Assembly (NCBI RefSeq): GCF_017876625.1 | Contig: NZ_JAGIOH010000001.1 | Coordinates: 2,604,001 to 2,668,000, forward strand | Length of the DNA: 64,000 nt | Source: Streptomyces syringium | GTDB taxonomy: Bacteria > Actinomycetota > Actinomycetes > Streptomycetales > Streptomycetaceae | Direction of reading: 5' to 3' | Part shown: in pieces, positions 44,036-52,593 of the stretch | How positions within the stretch are numbered: position 1 is the first letter of the stretch | Layout of the letters: each line of letters starts with the position of its first letter | Program-made: the position numbers and the translations under genes | The notes under the pieces: generated by a model | Told to the model about the DNA's origin: nothing | Databases searched by the model: none | What the model saw: only the letters and a program-made list of their open reading frames with translations

Positions 44036-46537
44036 TTATCGCTTGGCGGCATTGGTCGGATAAATGGTGACAGACCCGTCGTCGAATTTTAGTTCAAAAG
44101 AGGCGTTAGTGCGGTCAGCGGCCCTCTGCACGGCCTGGATTTCACGCTCCGTGAGCTCGCTCCGGAGACCCTTGACATCCAGAATGCCAACCTTGACATC
44201 AACTCCAGACCCACCGAGCTGCTTGTCCGCGATCTTCTTGACTGCCGACTTGATGCCCGTGACGCTGTCCACGTCCTTGAGCTGGGCACCGTATTCGATT
44301 CGGCCATCCACGCGGACCAGCACGTCAAGATCGAGCTGCTTCTCGGGAAGCTTCAGCTCGAATTCGATGTTCTTGATTCCCTTGGCCTGGAGCTCCGCAG
44401 CGTGCTCCATCGCCTGATGCACAGCCGGGATCATGTCGTTCTGCTTGACCTGAAAAAGGAGGCCCTTGGGATCCTTGAACATGGGGATATCCGCAAATCT
44501 GCCGCTCGAGATGTATTCTGCAACAGCTGCCCCGTATTCCGACTTCTTCAGCTGCGTCAACATACGACCCTGGTCCACTGGCGGCACCTTCGCGTCCTTG
44601 AGAGCCGCCGTAACGGCGGCCTCCCGCTCAGGGGCCATAGGTCCGCTGGGCTGCTGGCCTATCCGGTCGCCTTCCAGAATGACCGCAGGCTGCCGCTCAG
44701 GCTTTCCGGAGCCGCTTCCCGGACCATCGCCGGTCCCACCCCCGTCACCCGAGGACGGGCCGTCGGCATCACTGACGCCACCTGGCGTCTCCGGGCCGTC
44801 GCCATGGCCGCCCATGTCGTGACCGGAGGAACCCGGACTACCGTGACCGCCGCCACCGCTAGGGGTGTGCGAGCCACCGCTCCCGCCTGACGGCGTGTGC
44901 GAGTCCGTGCCGTTGCCAGTCGAGTGATCCGCAGCATGACCGCCCGTGGACGGCGTGTTGGGCGAACCGCCACCCCCGCCGGTCGGGTGGGACCCGCCGC
45001 CCGGGTGCGCCGAACCCGTCGGGTGGTTCGCGGAGTTCTCCACGCGGCTGGGCCCGCCCGCGCCTTCGAGGACCTTCGGCTCCTCCTTGACCGGAACGGT
45101 CTCGCGCTCCTTGACGTTCGGCAGGTCGTCCTTGTGCGGCTCCGGGTGGGGAGCCGTGTCGGGGACGACGTCGCCGTGCTCGTCCCGGATGAAACCGTCG
45201 TCACCGATGACGCGCTTGTTGCCCTCGGCGTCGGTGTACTCACGACCGGCGGGCGTCTCGCCCGTGGGGGTCTTCTCCCCGGAACCGGCGGGGTGCGTGG
45301 ACGCCCCCTCCGGGTGAGCTGAGGGCGCGTTGCCCTCACTCGGGTGCGGTGAGTTCCCCGTGGGGACGTTGCGGGCCATGTCGTCCAGGCCCGCCTGGCT
45401 GGCCTTCAGGCCCGTCATGAGGTCGCCGACCTTGAGCTTTGTAAGGCTCCCGGCCTTGACGACATACGTCATCGGGTCGACGATCACGCCCGTCTTGCCC
45501 ACCACGGTCGCCACCTTCGCGCCCGCGCCCAGCTTCCCGGCCTGGCCGGCCTGGCCGGCCTGGCCGAGCTTGAAGAACGCGCCCGCACCGAGGGTCAGGA
45601 CGTTGAACGCAACCGTCCCACCGGCCCGCGAGGGGTTCTTGCCCCACTCGTCCCACGCGACGAAGGATTTACCGAAGTTGCGCAGCGCCGCCTTCTGCTT
45701 GTCGGTGTCACTGTGGTCGGTGGGGCCGAACGTCTTGTCCATCACCCAGTCGTACGGGGTCATGATGTACGCGCTGACACCGCCGAAGACATCACCGATA
45801 CCCGACCAGGTCTTCTTGAAGTTGTCCCAGTCGAAGACATTGGCCATGCTGCCCAGGCCCTTGAGGGTGCTCCAGGCACCGTCGACGAAGAAGCCCTTCA
45901 CCGCACCGCCGACGTTGTCCTTCGTCCACTCCCACGCGGCCCGCAGACCCGTGTGCTCACGCTTGTCGACCGTGCCCCAAGGAGTCTTCTTGGCGTCCTT
46001 GACGTCGCTTTCCTTGAAGCCGTACATACCGGCCTTGTGCGAACCGTCGTCGACGACGAAATGCGTGCCACCGACCAGCGCAGTGATCTTGTTGGCCGCG
46101 TCACGCTCGACGCCCTGGAACGCCACCCAGGTCGTGCCGACCTCACGGACAAGACGCGCATTCTCGTCGATCTTGCCCTGGTCCTGCTGCCAGTCGTCGT
46201 CATCCTTGTTCTCGGCGACGAACTTCTTCGCATCCGCGCGCAGCTGATTCATCTTGTCGACCAACGGCTTCGCAGACGACGCGAAACTCGTCAACGCACC
46301 ACTGACCGACTCCAGCTTCTTCGCGAAATCATCCGCCTTGTCCCGCACCGGAATCGTCGAATCAAGCAATTGCTCCTGCTCGGGAGCGTCATACACCGGA
46401 TCCAACGCCTGAAAAGCAGTGTGCACGTCCCTACCCGTGCCACGAATGCTGGAAGCAGTCTTCTTCAGCTCACCAGCATGCTTCTCTAACTCCTCCAGCT
46501 TTCCCGTGAAGGTCGGTATCTTCCCCAGATCAATCAC
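44036..46537 (-). CDS. T7SS polymorphic toxin 1, possible PD-(D/E)XK-like nuclease tail
   Basis: 833 residues. Residues 1-130 are helical, WXG100-like, for T7SS export (MIDLGKIPTFTGKLEELEKH). Residues 130-400 form a conserved domain nearly identical to toxin 2. A Pro/Gly/Ser/His linker (about 400-612) leads to a unique tail (613-833). In the tail L-D-L-D-V-L-V (D736, D738), E748 and Q-L-K (K754) resemble the core of PD-(D/E)XK nucleases with Q in the usual E position. This is a pattern-based guess. Secreted by the neighbouring system; paired with the immunity gene downstream. Confidence 0.75.
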   Translation of the reverse strand: MIDLGKIPTFTGKLEELEKHAGELKKTASSIRGTGRDVHTAFQALDPVYDAPEQEQLLDSTIPVRDKADDFAKKLESVSGALTSFASSAKPLVDKMNQLRADAKKFVAENKDDDDWQQDQGKIDENARLVREVGTTWVAFQGVERDAANKITALVGGTHFVVDDGSHKAGMYGFKESDVKDAKKTPWGTVDKREHTGLRAAWEWTKDNVGGAVKGFFVDGAWSTLKGLGSMANVFDWDNFKKTWSGIGDVFGGVSAYIMTPYDWVMDKTFGPTDHSDTDKQKAALRNFGKSFVAWDEWGKNPSRAGGTVAFNVLTLGAGAFFKLGQAGQAGQAGKLGAGAKVATVVGKTGVIVDPMTYVVKAGSLTKLKVGDLMTGLKASQAGLDDMARNVPTGNSPHPSEGNAPSAHPEGASTHPAGSGEKTPTGETPAGREYTDAEGNKRVIGDDGFIRDEHGDVVPDTAPHPEPHKDDLPNVKERETVPVKEEPKVLEGAGGPSRVENSANHPTGSAHPGGGSHPTGGGGGSPNTPSTGGHAADHSTGNGTDSHTPSGGSGGSHTPSGGGGHGSPGSSGHDMGGHGDGPETPGGVSDADGPSSGDGGGTGDGPGSGSGKPERQPAVILEGDRIGQQPSGPMAPEREAAVTAALKDAKVPPVDQGRMLTQLKKSEYGAAVAEYISSGRFADIPMFKDPKGLLFQVKQNDMIPAVHQAMEHAAELQAKGIKNIEFELKLPEKQLDLDVLVRVDGRIEYGAQLKDVDSVTGIKSAVKKIADKQLGGSGVDVKVGILDVKGLRSELTEREIQAVQRAADRTNASFELKFDDGSVTIYPTNAAKR

Positions 46538-46660
46538 TTTTCGCCCCCCTCGAACTCTCCGCCGGCTTCAGCGGCCCCTACCGCGTCGACGGCGGCCGGT
46601 GCACCGCCGTAGCGGTGCACCGGCCGCCTTCGCATACGTCCGCTTCGACGAGAAGCCGCC

Positions 46661-47434
46661 CTACTCGGCGCGCCCCAGCGCCTCGCGAACCTCCGCGCAC
46701 ACCTTCTCGTCACCGACCGCCGTCAGGTACTCGGCGAATTGCCGGGACTCCGGCCCCTTGGCGCGGTACACCAGCGCGACCGCGTGGTTCAGGGCGCGGG
46801 GGGAGGAACCGACCTTCAGCACGCTCGTGGCCAGCTCCACGCCCAGGGGGCCGTCGATCACCGACACGGCACTGGCCAGGTCGACCAGCTGCGTGGGCAG
46901 GTCGAACCGGGGCTTGGCGCCCGACGCCAGGGACCGTACGCCCCGGTCGACGGCCTGCTTGATGTCGTCCAGCAGCGCCCGCAGTGTGGCGTTGTCGAAC
47001 AGCTCGCCCAGCTTGTCCTCGAAGTACTGGCTGTCGGCGAGCCGCACCAAGGCGCGGGCCGCCTCCACGCGCAGTTCCTCGGTTCCCTTTTCCCGTGCCA
47101 GGTCCCCGTCGGCCACCGCGTCCGCGAGCTGCGCGAACGTGCTGTCGACGGAGAACTTGCGGTCGACCGAGAAGTCGTACCAGGGCGTGCCCCCGGGGTC
47201 CGCGGCGGCCCGGATGACCGCCTCGTAGCCGGCCGTCTCGCCCCAGGTCGACAGCGCCACGCAGGCCAGGAAACGCTCGATCTCCGGTTCGGCGGGGTCG
47301 TTCATCAGCTCGACGAGTCCGGGCACGCGGTCCCGGTGGCCGGGCTCGTCGAAGGCACCGAAGATCACGTCGTCGATGTCCGTCGTCGGCTCACCGTCGA
47401 AATCCGTGCCGAGCAATTCACTGAAGCGGGTCAT
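46661..47434 (-). CDS. Probable immunity protein for the second toxin
   Basis: 257 residues from the ATG at 47432-47434, chosen for AAGGA eight bases upstream; ATG at 47443 is an alternative. The rest looks like helical repeats with many Leu/Ala (REKGTEELRVEAARALVRLA), as in HEAT-like immunity proteins. No catalytic residues are seen. It starts 37 bp after the toxin 2 stop. It is followed by about 120 bp before toxin 1, which may have its own promoter. Confidence 0.7.
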   Translation of the reverse strand: MTRFSELLGTDFDGEPTTDIDDVIFGAFDEPGHRDRVPGLVELMNDPAEPEIERFLACVALSTWGETAGYEAVIRAAADPGGTPWYDFSVDRKFSVDSTFAQLADAVADGDLAREKGTEELRVEAARALVRLADSQYFEDKLGELFDNATLRALLDDIKQAVDRGVRSLASGAKPRFDLPTQLVDLASAVSVIDGPLGVELATSVLKVGSSPRALNHAVALVYRAKGPESRQFAEYLTAVGDEKVCAEVREALGRAE

Positions 47435-47471
47435 GAGTGGCATCCTTTCGCATTCCGCCCGTCGGTCGTCG

Positions 47472-50000
47472 TCACGGTCCGCTGATGTAGTCACGCGGCA
47501 CGACGCCCTTGATCAGCCACTCCGAATCCCGGCGGGTGTGCATCATGTCCTTCATGCGCTGCGCGAGGCTCTTCGTCTTGGCCTTGCCGAGGCCGAGTTC
47601 CTTGGCGATTTCCGCGGCCCTCGCATCGATCTCGGGGTGCGGTGTGTCCCGCGGGACGGTGATGTCCACGGGCCGGCCGGCGACCTTGTCGGCAGCCTGC
47701 TGGATCGCCTTCTCGACCTCCCTCGGCGAGTAGACCTCCACACCCTTGACCTTGCCCTTGGCTATGTCGTCCACGAGCCGGGGCAGATCGATCTGGATCT
47801 TCTGGCCGCCGTAGTCCTTGGCGTTGGCGCCGTCCTCACTGGTCGAGGTGTAAGGGCTCTCCGACTTCTTCGGCTCGCGTCCCACGATGTGGTCGACGAT
47901 CGTCGCGTCACCGTTGGGGTTGGCGGGTACGAGGTCGCCGTCCTCGTTGAGGTAGCTCTTGCGCTGGCCCTTGTTGTTGTGGGTGTCCGAGAAGTCCGCG
48001 TCATGACGCTTGAGGGGCGGGGGAACCTCGGCGGGACCGGGCTGGTACGTGCCGGGCGGCGTGTGATCACCCGAGCCGGAGTCGCCGGAGTCGGAGCCCG
48101 AGCCGGAGTCACCCGAGCCCGAACCCGAACCCGAACCGGAGTCACCTGCGCCGGAGTCACCCGCGCCCGCGCCCGAACCGGAGTCGCCCGCGCCCGCGCC
48201 GGAGTCACCGGTGTGACCCGCACCCGCGCCGGAACCGGTACCCGAGCCCTTGTCCGAGCCCGAGCCGGAGCCCGAATCGGTGGAACCGGAGTCCTTGCCC
48301 GAGCCACCGGTACCGTCCGAGCCACCGTGCCCGCCGGCGCCGCCGCCCGTGCCCGGCGTCTCGCCGTGGCCGCCGGCGCCATGGCCCGTGCCGCCGCCGG
48401 ACGGGGTGTGCGAGCCCGCACCCGTCCCCGTCTCCACGCGGCTGGGTCCGCCCGCGCCCTCGAGCACCTTCTCCTTGACCGGCTCCTTGGCCGGCTCCTT
48501 GACCGGAGCGGTCTCGGGCTCCTTGACGTTGGGCAGGTCGTCCTTGTGCGGCTCCGGGTGGGGAGCCTTGTCCGGCACGACGTTGCCGTTCGTGTCCCGG
48601 ATGTGACCGTCCTCGCCGACGACGTACTTTTCGCCGTCGGGGCCCTCGTACTCACGGCCGGCGGGCGTCTTCTCACCGGAGCCGGCAGGGGTGGACGAAG
48701 AATCACCAGCGTGGGACGGGGTCGAAGAACCGTCGCCCGTGTGGGCAGGCGTCGACGAGCCCTCGCCCGAGGGGGAAGGAGTCGTGTCGCCCGTGTGGGC
48801 CGCAGGCGGGGTGACCCCGGTCGGGTGCGGCGAGGTGCCGGTGGGGACGTTGCGCGCCATGTCGTCGACGCCGGCCTGGCTGGCCTTCAGGCCCTCCATG
48901 AGGTCGCCGATCTTCAGCTTGGTGACACTCGCCGCCTTGCCCAGGTAGCTCATCGGGTCGACGAGCACACCCGCCTTGCCCATGACGGTCGCGGCCTCCG
49001 TGACCATCCCGGCCTTTCCGGCCTTGCCGAGCTTGAGGAACGAGCCCGCGCCGAGGGTCAGGCCGTTGAACGCGACGATCCCGACCGCCTTCGACGGATT
49101 CGTGCCCCACTCGTCCCACGCGACCAGCGACTTGCCGAAGTTGCGCAGCGCCGCCTTCTGCTTGTCGGTGTCACTGTGGTCGACCGGGCCGAACATCTTG
49201 TCCATCGCCCAGTCGTACGGGGTCATGATGTACGCGCTGACACCGCCGAAGACGTCGCCGATGCCCGACCAGGTCTTCTTGAAGTTGTCCCAGTCGAAGA
49301 CGTTGACCATGCTGCCCAGGCCCTTGAGGGTGCCCCAGACGCCGTCGACGAAGAAACCCTCCAGCGCACCGCCGACGTTGTCCTTCGTCCACTCCCACGC
49401 GGCCCGCAGGCCCGTGTACTCACGCTCGTCGACCGTCCCCCAAGGCGTTTCCTTGGCGTCCTTGATGTCGCTTTCCCGGAAGCCGTACATACCGGCCTTG
49501 TGCGAACCGTCGTCGACGACGAAATGCGTGCCACCGACCAACGCGGTGATCTTGTTGGCAGCATCGCGCTCCACTCCCTGGAACGCCACCCAGGTCGTGC
49601 CGACCTCACGGACAAGACGCGCATTCTCGTCGATCTTGCCCTGGTCCTGCTGCCAGTCGTCGTCATCCTTGTTCTCGGCGACGAACTTCTTCGCATCCGC
49701 GCGCAGCTGATTCATCTTGTCGACGAGCGGCTTCGCACTCGACGCGAAACTCGTCAACGCACCACTGACCGACTCCAGCTTCTTCGCGAACTCGTCCGCC
49801 TTGTCCCGCACCGGCATCGTCGAATTGAGCAGATGCTCCTGCTCGGGAGCGTCATAGACCGGGTCCAGCGCCTGAAAGGCGTTATGGACGTCCTTGCCCG
49901 TGCCGCGAATGCTGGAGGCAGTCGTCTTCAGCGAAGCCGCGTGCGTCTCCAAGGTCTCCAGATTGCCCGTGAAGGTCGGTATCTTCCCCAGATCGATCAT
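47472..50000 (-). CDS. T7SS polymorphic toxin 2, ADP-ribosyltransferase-like tail
   Basis: 842 residues. N-terminal 1-390 closely matches toxin 1 (about 100 residues from 68 onward are identical). A linker of Pro/Gly/Ser/Asp units (SGSGSGSGDSGSGSD) spans about 390-650. The tail (650-842) has the order R708 in H-I-V-G-R, S-T-S at 719-721 in SPYTSTS, and E827 in S-E-W-L-I-K-G-V-V-P, the R-S-E layout of ADP-ribosyltransferase toxins. It would modify a target in a rival cell; the target is unknown. Its start overlaps the DUF6507 stop by 4 bp; its immunity gene follows. Confidence 0.8.
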   Translation of the reverse strand: MIDLGKIPTFTGNLETLETHAASLKTTASSIRGTGKDVHNAFQALDPVYDAPEQEHLLNSTMPVRDKADEFAKKLESVSGALTSFASSAKPLVDKMNQLRADAKKFVAENKDDDDWQQDQGKIDENARLVREVGTTWVAFQGVERDAANKITALVGGTHFVVDDGSHKAGMYGFRESDIKDAKETPWGTVDEREYTGLRAAWEWTKDNVGGALEGFFVDGVWGTLKGLGSMVNVFDWDNFKKTWSGIGDVFGGVSAYIMTPYDWAMDKMFGPVDHSDTDKQKAALRNFGKSLVAWDEWGTNPSKAVGIVAFNGLTLGAGSFLKLGKAGKAGMVTEAATVMGKAGVLVDPMSYLGKAASVTKLKIGDLMEGLKASQAGVDDMARNVPTGTSPHPTGVTPPAAHTGDTTPSPSGEGSSTPAHTGDGSSTPSHAGDSSSTPAGSGEKTPAGREYEGPDGEKYVVGEDGHIRDTNGNVVPDKAPHPEPHKDDLPNVKEPETAPVKEPAKEPVKEKVLEGAGGPSRVETGTGAGSHTPSGGGTGHGAGGHGETPGTGGGAGGHGGSDGTGGSGKDSGSTDSGSGSGSDKGSGTGSGAGAGHTGDSGAGAGDSGSGAGAGDSGAGDSGSGSGSGSGDSGSGSDSGDSGSGDHTPPGTYQPGPAEVPPPLKRHDADFSDTHNNKGQRKSYLNEDGDLVPANPNGDATIVDHIVGREPKKSESPYTSTSEDGANAKDYGGQKIQIDLPRLVDDIAKGKVKGVEVYSPREVEKAIQQAADKVAGRPVDITVPRDTPHPEIDARAAEIAKELGLGKAKTKSLAQRMKDMMHTRRDSEWLIKGVVPRDYISGP

Positions 50001-50380
50001 TTCTTGGGGCCCTTCATCTCTTCCGGAGTCGGAGCCTTGGAGTACTCCTCCTGCTTGTTCTTCGCCATCTCCAGGTCGCCCTTGAGGTACTCCTCAGTGG
50101 CCAGGCGCGCGCCGGTGATGGACTTCCCCGTCCGGACCGGGAGGAACTTCAGGTCGTTCTCCGTCTTCTGCTGGAACTCCTGCAGCGCCTGGGCCACGGG
50201 ACCGAACGCACCGCCCTTGGGGATCTCGGTCCCGCCCAGAACCATCGTGCCCGCCGTCGTCGCGGAGCCCATCAAGTGCTCGCCGTACGACTTGAACTCT
50301 TCCTCGAACTTGCCGCCGGCCTCGGCGGTCTTGCTCAGGACTCCACGAACGCCATCCGGCTTGATGTCCCACTTGGACAC
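49997..50380 (-). CDS. DUF6507 family protein (T7SS locus)
   Basis: 127 residues, helical and WXG100-like in size, beginning SKWDIKPDGVRGVLSKTAEA. It resembles DUF6507 proteins that regularly precede T7SS toxins in Streptomyces. It is probably a targeting partner or chaperone that binds the toxin N-terminus; that is inference. The ATGA overlap with toxin 2 means tight translational coupling. Confidence 0.75.
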   Translation of the reverse strand: MSKWDIKPDGVRGVLSKTAEAGGKFEEEFKSYGEHLMGSATTAGTMVLGGTEIPKGGAFGPVAQALQEFQQKTENDLKFLPVRTGKSITGARLATEEYLKGDLEMAKNKQEEYSKAPTPEEMKGPKK

Positions 50381-50424
50381 GATGCCCCCCGTTCTGTAAA
50401 ACGTTTCTTTCCCGTGCCCCGGCG

Positions 50425-50739
50425 TCAGCCGATGTTGTCGACGGCGGCCTTGGCCCTGGCCAGCGTCTGGTGCGCCGTGCCGTCGTTCTTGTCCATCGTC
50501 GTACGCAGCAGCTTGATGATGGAGCGGACCTCGGCGGCCGCCTTGTCCCAGCGCTGCTCCTTGCCGTGGTACTCGTCCGAGACGCCGTCGGCCTGGAAGT
50601 CGGCCATGGCCGCCTTCACCGCCGCCTCGCGCTCGCCGAGCACCGTCTCCAGCCGGCCGATGATGCCGTCCAGCGACCCCTGCACCTCGGTCGAGGCGCC
50701 GATGTCGTAACTCCGCCGGTCCGTACCCGTTCCACCCAT
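50425..50739 (-). CDS. ESAT-6/WXG100-like secreted protein B
   Basis: 104 residues from the ATG at 50737-50739 with GGGGGT upstream. Two helices with a turn holding S-D-E-Y-H-G-K (the W-x-G position is Y-H-G), then QRWDKAAAEVRS. It has the length and shape of WXG100 proteins, which leave the cell as helical-hairpin dimers through EccC. It lies 19 bp after protein A, its likely partner. It is similar to proteins annotated as pore-forming ESAT-6 family in Streptomyces, from memory. Confidence 0.8.
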   Translation of the reverse strand: MGGTGTDRRSYDIGASTEVQGSLDGIIGRLETVLGEREAAVKAAMADFQADGVSDEYHGKEQRWDKAAAEVRSIIKLLRTTMDKNDGTAHQTLARAKAAVDNIG

Positions 50740-50758
50740 GTCAACTACCCCCGTATTC

Positions 50759-51091
50759 CTAGCGGCCCGAGAAACGAGCCGCGTCGAAGTTCGCCGCCGC
50801 CATCTGCTGCTTCGCGTTGTCCGCCGATTCCTGGTCACCCTGGCCGAACGAGGTGTCCATCCCCGACTGACCGCCCAGGATCGAGCGCAGCGAGCCGTTC
50901 AGCGCGGCCGTCACCTCGTCCGAGTGCGCCTTGAACTGATCGAACGCCACCTTGCCCGAACCGTTGAACTTGCCCTCCAACGGTGCGGCGGCGGCAATCA
51001 GCTGGCGGATCAGACCACCAAGATCCTCACTCGAACCCTGCGTACGGGACATCAGTCCCGTCAGCGCCGTGTTACCCATATCGAACTTCAC
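50759..51091 (-). CDS. ESAT-6/WXG100-like secreted protein A
   Basis: 110 residues from the GTG at 51089-51091, with GGGGG six bases upstream. A helix-turn-helix hairpin in which the usual W-x-G is F-N-G (GKFNGSGKVAFDQFK), followed by FGQGDQESADNAKQQM. It is the first gene of the operon that continues to DUF6177. It should form a heterodimer with protein B and mark the system for secretion. Promoter likely within 51092-51282; no clear hexamers were picked out. Confidence 0.8.
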   Translation of the reverse strand: MKFDMGNTALTGLMSRTQGSSEDLGGLIRQLIAAAAPLEGKFNGSGKVAFDQFKAHSDEVTAALNGSLRSILGGQSGMDTSFGQGDQESADNAKQQMAAANFDAARFSGR

Positions 51092-51282
51092 GAGCTCACC
51101 CCCGGTCACCTCTCACAACAGGCCGCTCGAACATCCACGGCCCGCACTGGCGTGCCATGTCTATCAACCCCTCATTGCCGCCTGCAACGTGAGCAGGGGG
51201 CACTTCCGCATAGCTGTTACTCAGAAGTCGCATTCGTCGCACAACAAACCCGGCCTGTCACGGGCCTGTGACAAAGCGGGGC

Positions 51283-52422
51283 TCAGTCGCGGCAGATGAG
51301 CAGCAGCGCCCGGTCGTCATTGACGTCCTTGGCGACGGCCTCGATGAGGTGCCAGGCGGCGCCGTGGAAGCCGGAGGCGACATAGCGGTCGGCCTCCCCG
51401 GTGAGACGGTCCATGCCCTCGGTGAGGTCCCGTTCGGCCGTCTCGACGAGGCCGTCGGTGAAGAGCATGAGGACGTCACCGGGGCGCAGGGTGCCCTTGA
51501 CGGGGTCGAACCGCGCGCCGTCGTAGACGCCGAGCAGGGGGCCTTCGGCGGCCTTCTCCTCCCAGCGGCCCGTGCCCGCGCTGAGTTGGAGCCCCGGCAG
51601 ATGCCCGGCGGAGAGCAGTTCGTAGTCGCCGCTGTCGAGGTCGAGGACGAGGTGGACGGAGGTCGCGAAGCCCTCGTCCCAGTCCTGTCTGAGCAGATAG
51701 GCATTGGCGGCGGGCAGGAACTGCGGGGGTGGCAGCGAGCCCAGCAGACCGCCGAAGGCACCGGACAGCAGCAGGGCTCGGGAGGCCGCGTCCATGCCCT
51801 TGCCGGAGACGTCGGTGAGGACGACCTCCAGCGTGCGGCCGCCGTTCGTCCGCCCGGCGACGACGAAGTCGCCGGAGAAGGACTGGCCGCCGGCCGGGCG
51901 CAGGGCCATCTCCCGGTGCCAGCCGCGCGGCAGTTTCGGCAGCTTGCTCTGGACCCGGATCCGCTCGCGCAGGTCGAAGAGCATCGTGCCGCCGCGCCGC
52001 CAGGGCACCCCGACGCGGCTGCGGAACTGCGCGATGAGCAGCCCGAGGAAACCCACCGCGGCGACGACGAGGATGGTGCCGGGGGTGACCCGGTCGGCGC
52101 CGTACGAGCCGGGGTCATCCAGCGCCGCGGACTCCACGATGAGGGCGGCGGCCGAGGCCGCGTACAGCCCGAGCAGGCTCGCGGGCCGCAGCAGCAGTCC
52201 GCCGGCCACGATGGGCAGGACGAGCGCGGCGGGGTCGCACCACTCGGGGTTGGCCACGGTGCCAAAGGTCAGGGCGGGGACGGCGAGCAGCAGGGCGGTC
52301 AGGGCCAGCCAGTCGGAGCCGTCGCCGCGGAAATAGTCGACACCTGCTTTGCGCACACTCGTGCGGACCCGGTGCAGTCTTTTGCGCATCCGGGCCGTCG
52401 GGGTCTCCGCGCCGCCAGTCAT
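51283..52422 (-). CDS. PP2C (SpoIIE-type) serine/threonine phosphatase, membrane-bound
   Basis: 379 residues. After a basic head, four or five helices (about 38-130) anchor it. The cytoplasmic PP2C domain has T-D-V-S-G-K-G-M-D-A-A (metal-binding acids), LLSAGHLP, FTDGLVE and D-D-R-A-L-L-L, so it should be active with Mn or Mg. Such phosphatases switch anti-sigma systems, but no partner kinase or anti-sigma gene is next to it. The gene follows the ESX operon head-on-tail on the same strand. Start ATG at 52420. Confidence 0.9.
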   Translation of the reverse strand: MTGGAETPTARMRKRLHRVRTSVRKAGVDYFRGDGSDWLALTALLLAVPALTFGTVANPEWCDPAALVLPIVAGGLLLRPASLLGLYAASAAALIVESAALDDPGSYGADRVTPGTILVVAAVGFLGLLIAQFRSRVGVPWRRGGTMLFDLRERIRVQSKLPKLPRGWHREMALRPAGGQSFSGDFVVAGRTNGGRTLEVVLTDVSGKGMDAASRALLLSGAFGGLLGSLPPPQFLPAANAYLLRQDWDEGFATSVHLVLDLDSGDYELLSAGHLPGLQLSAGTGRWEEKAAEGPLLGVYDGARFDPVKGTLRPGDVLMLFTDGLVETAERDLTEGMDRLTGEADRYVASGFHGAAWHLIEAVAKDVNDDRALLLICRD

Positions 52423-52593
52423 TGCATCGGGACCTTATCCACCCATTCGGCGGTGCGTCGATTCACGCCGCGCCGACACGTCCGCCGGGAGGCACCGGTG
52501 TGCCGCCAGGAGGGCCTCGGGAACGACTCGGTAGAGCACAGCCTAGGCGAAATTCGTTCGCGCGGGCCGGGAACGCGCTGCTAGGCATGGGGT

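Noticed and set aside
48050..48330. CRISPR-like or satellite array in the Gly/Ser/Asp coding repeats
   Set aside because: The repeats are short, in frame and imperfect, and code for the toxin linker.
47376..50399. Plus-strand open frame of about 1000 codons
   Set aside because: Antisense to toxin 2; repeats of Arg/Thr/Gly/Ala mirror the linker of the real gene.
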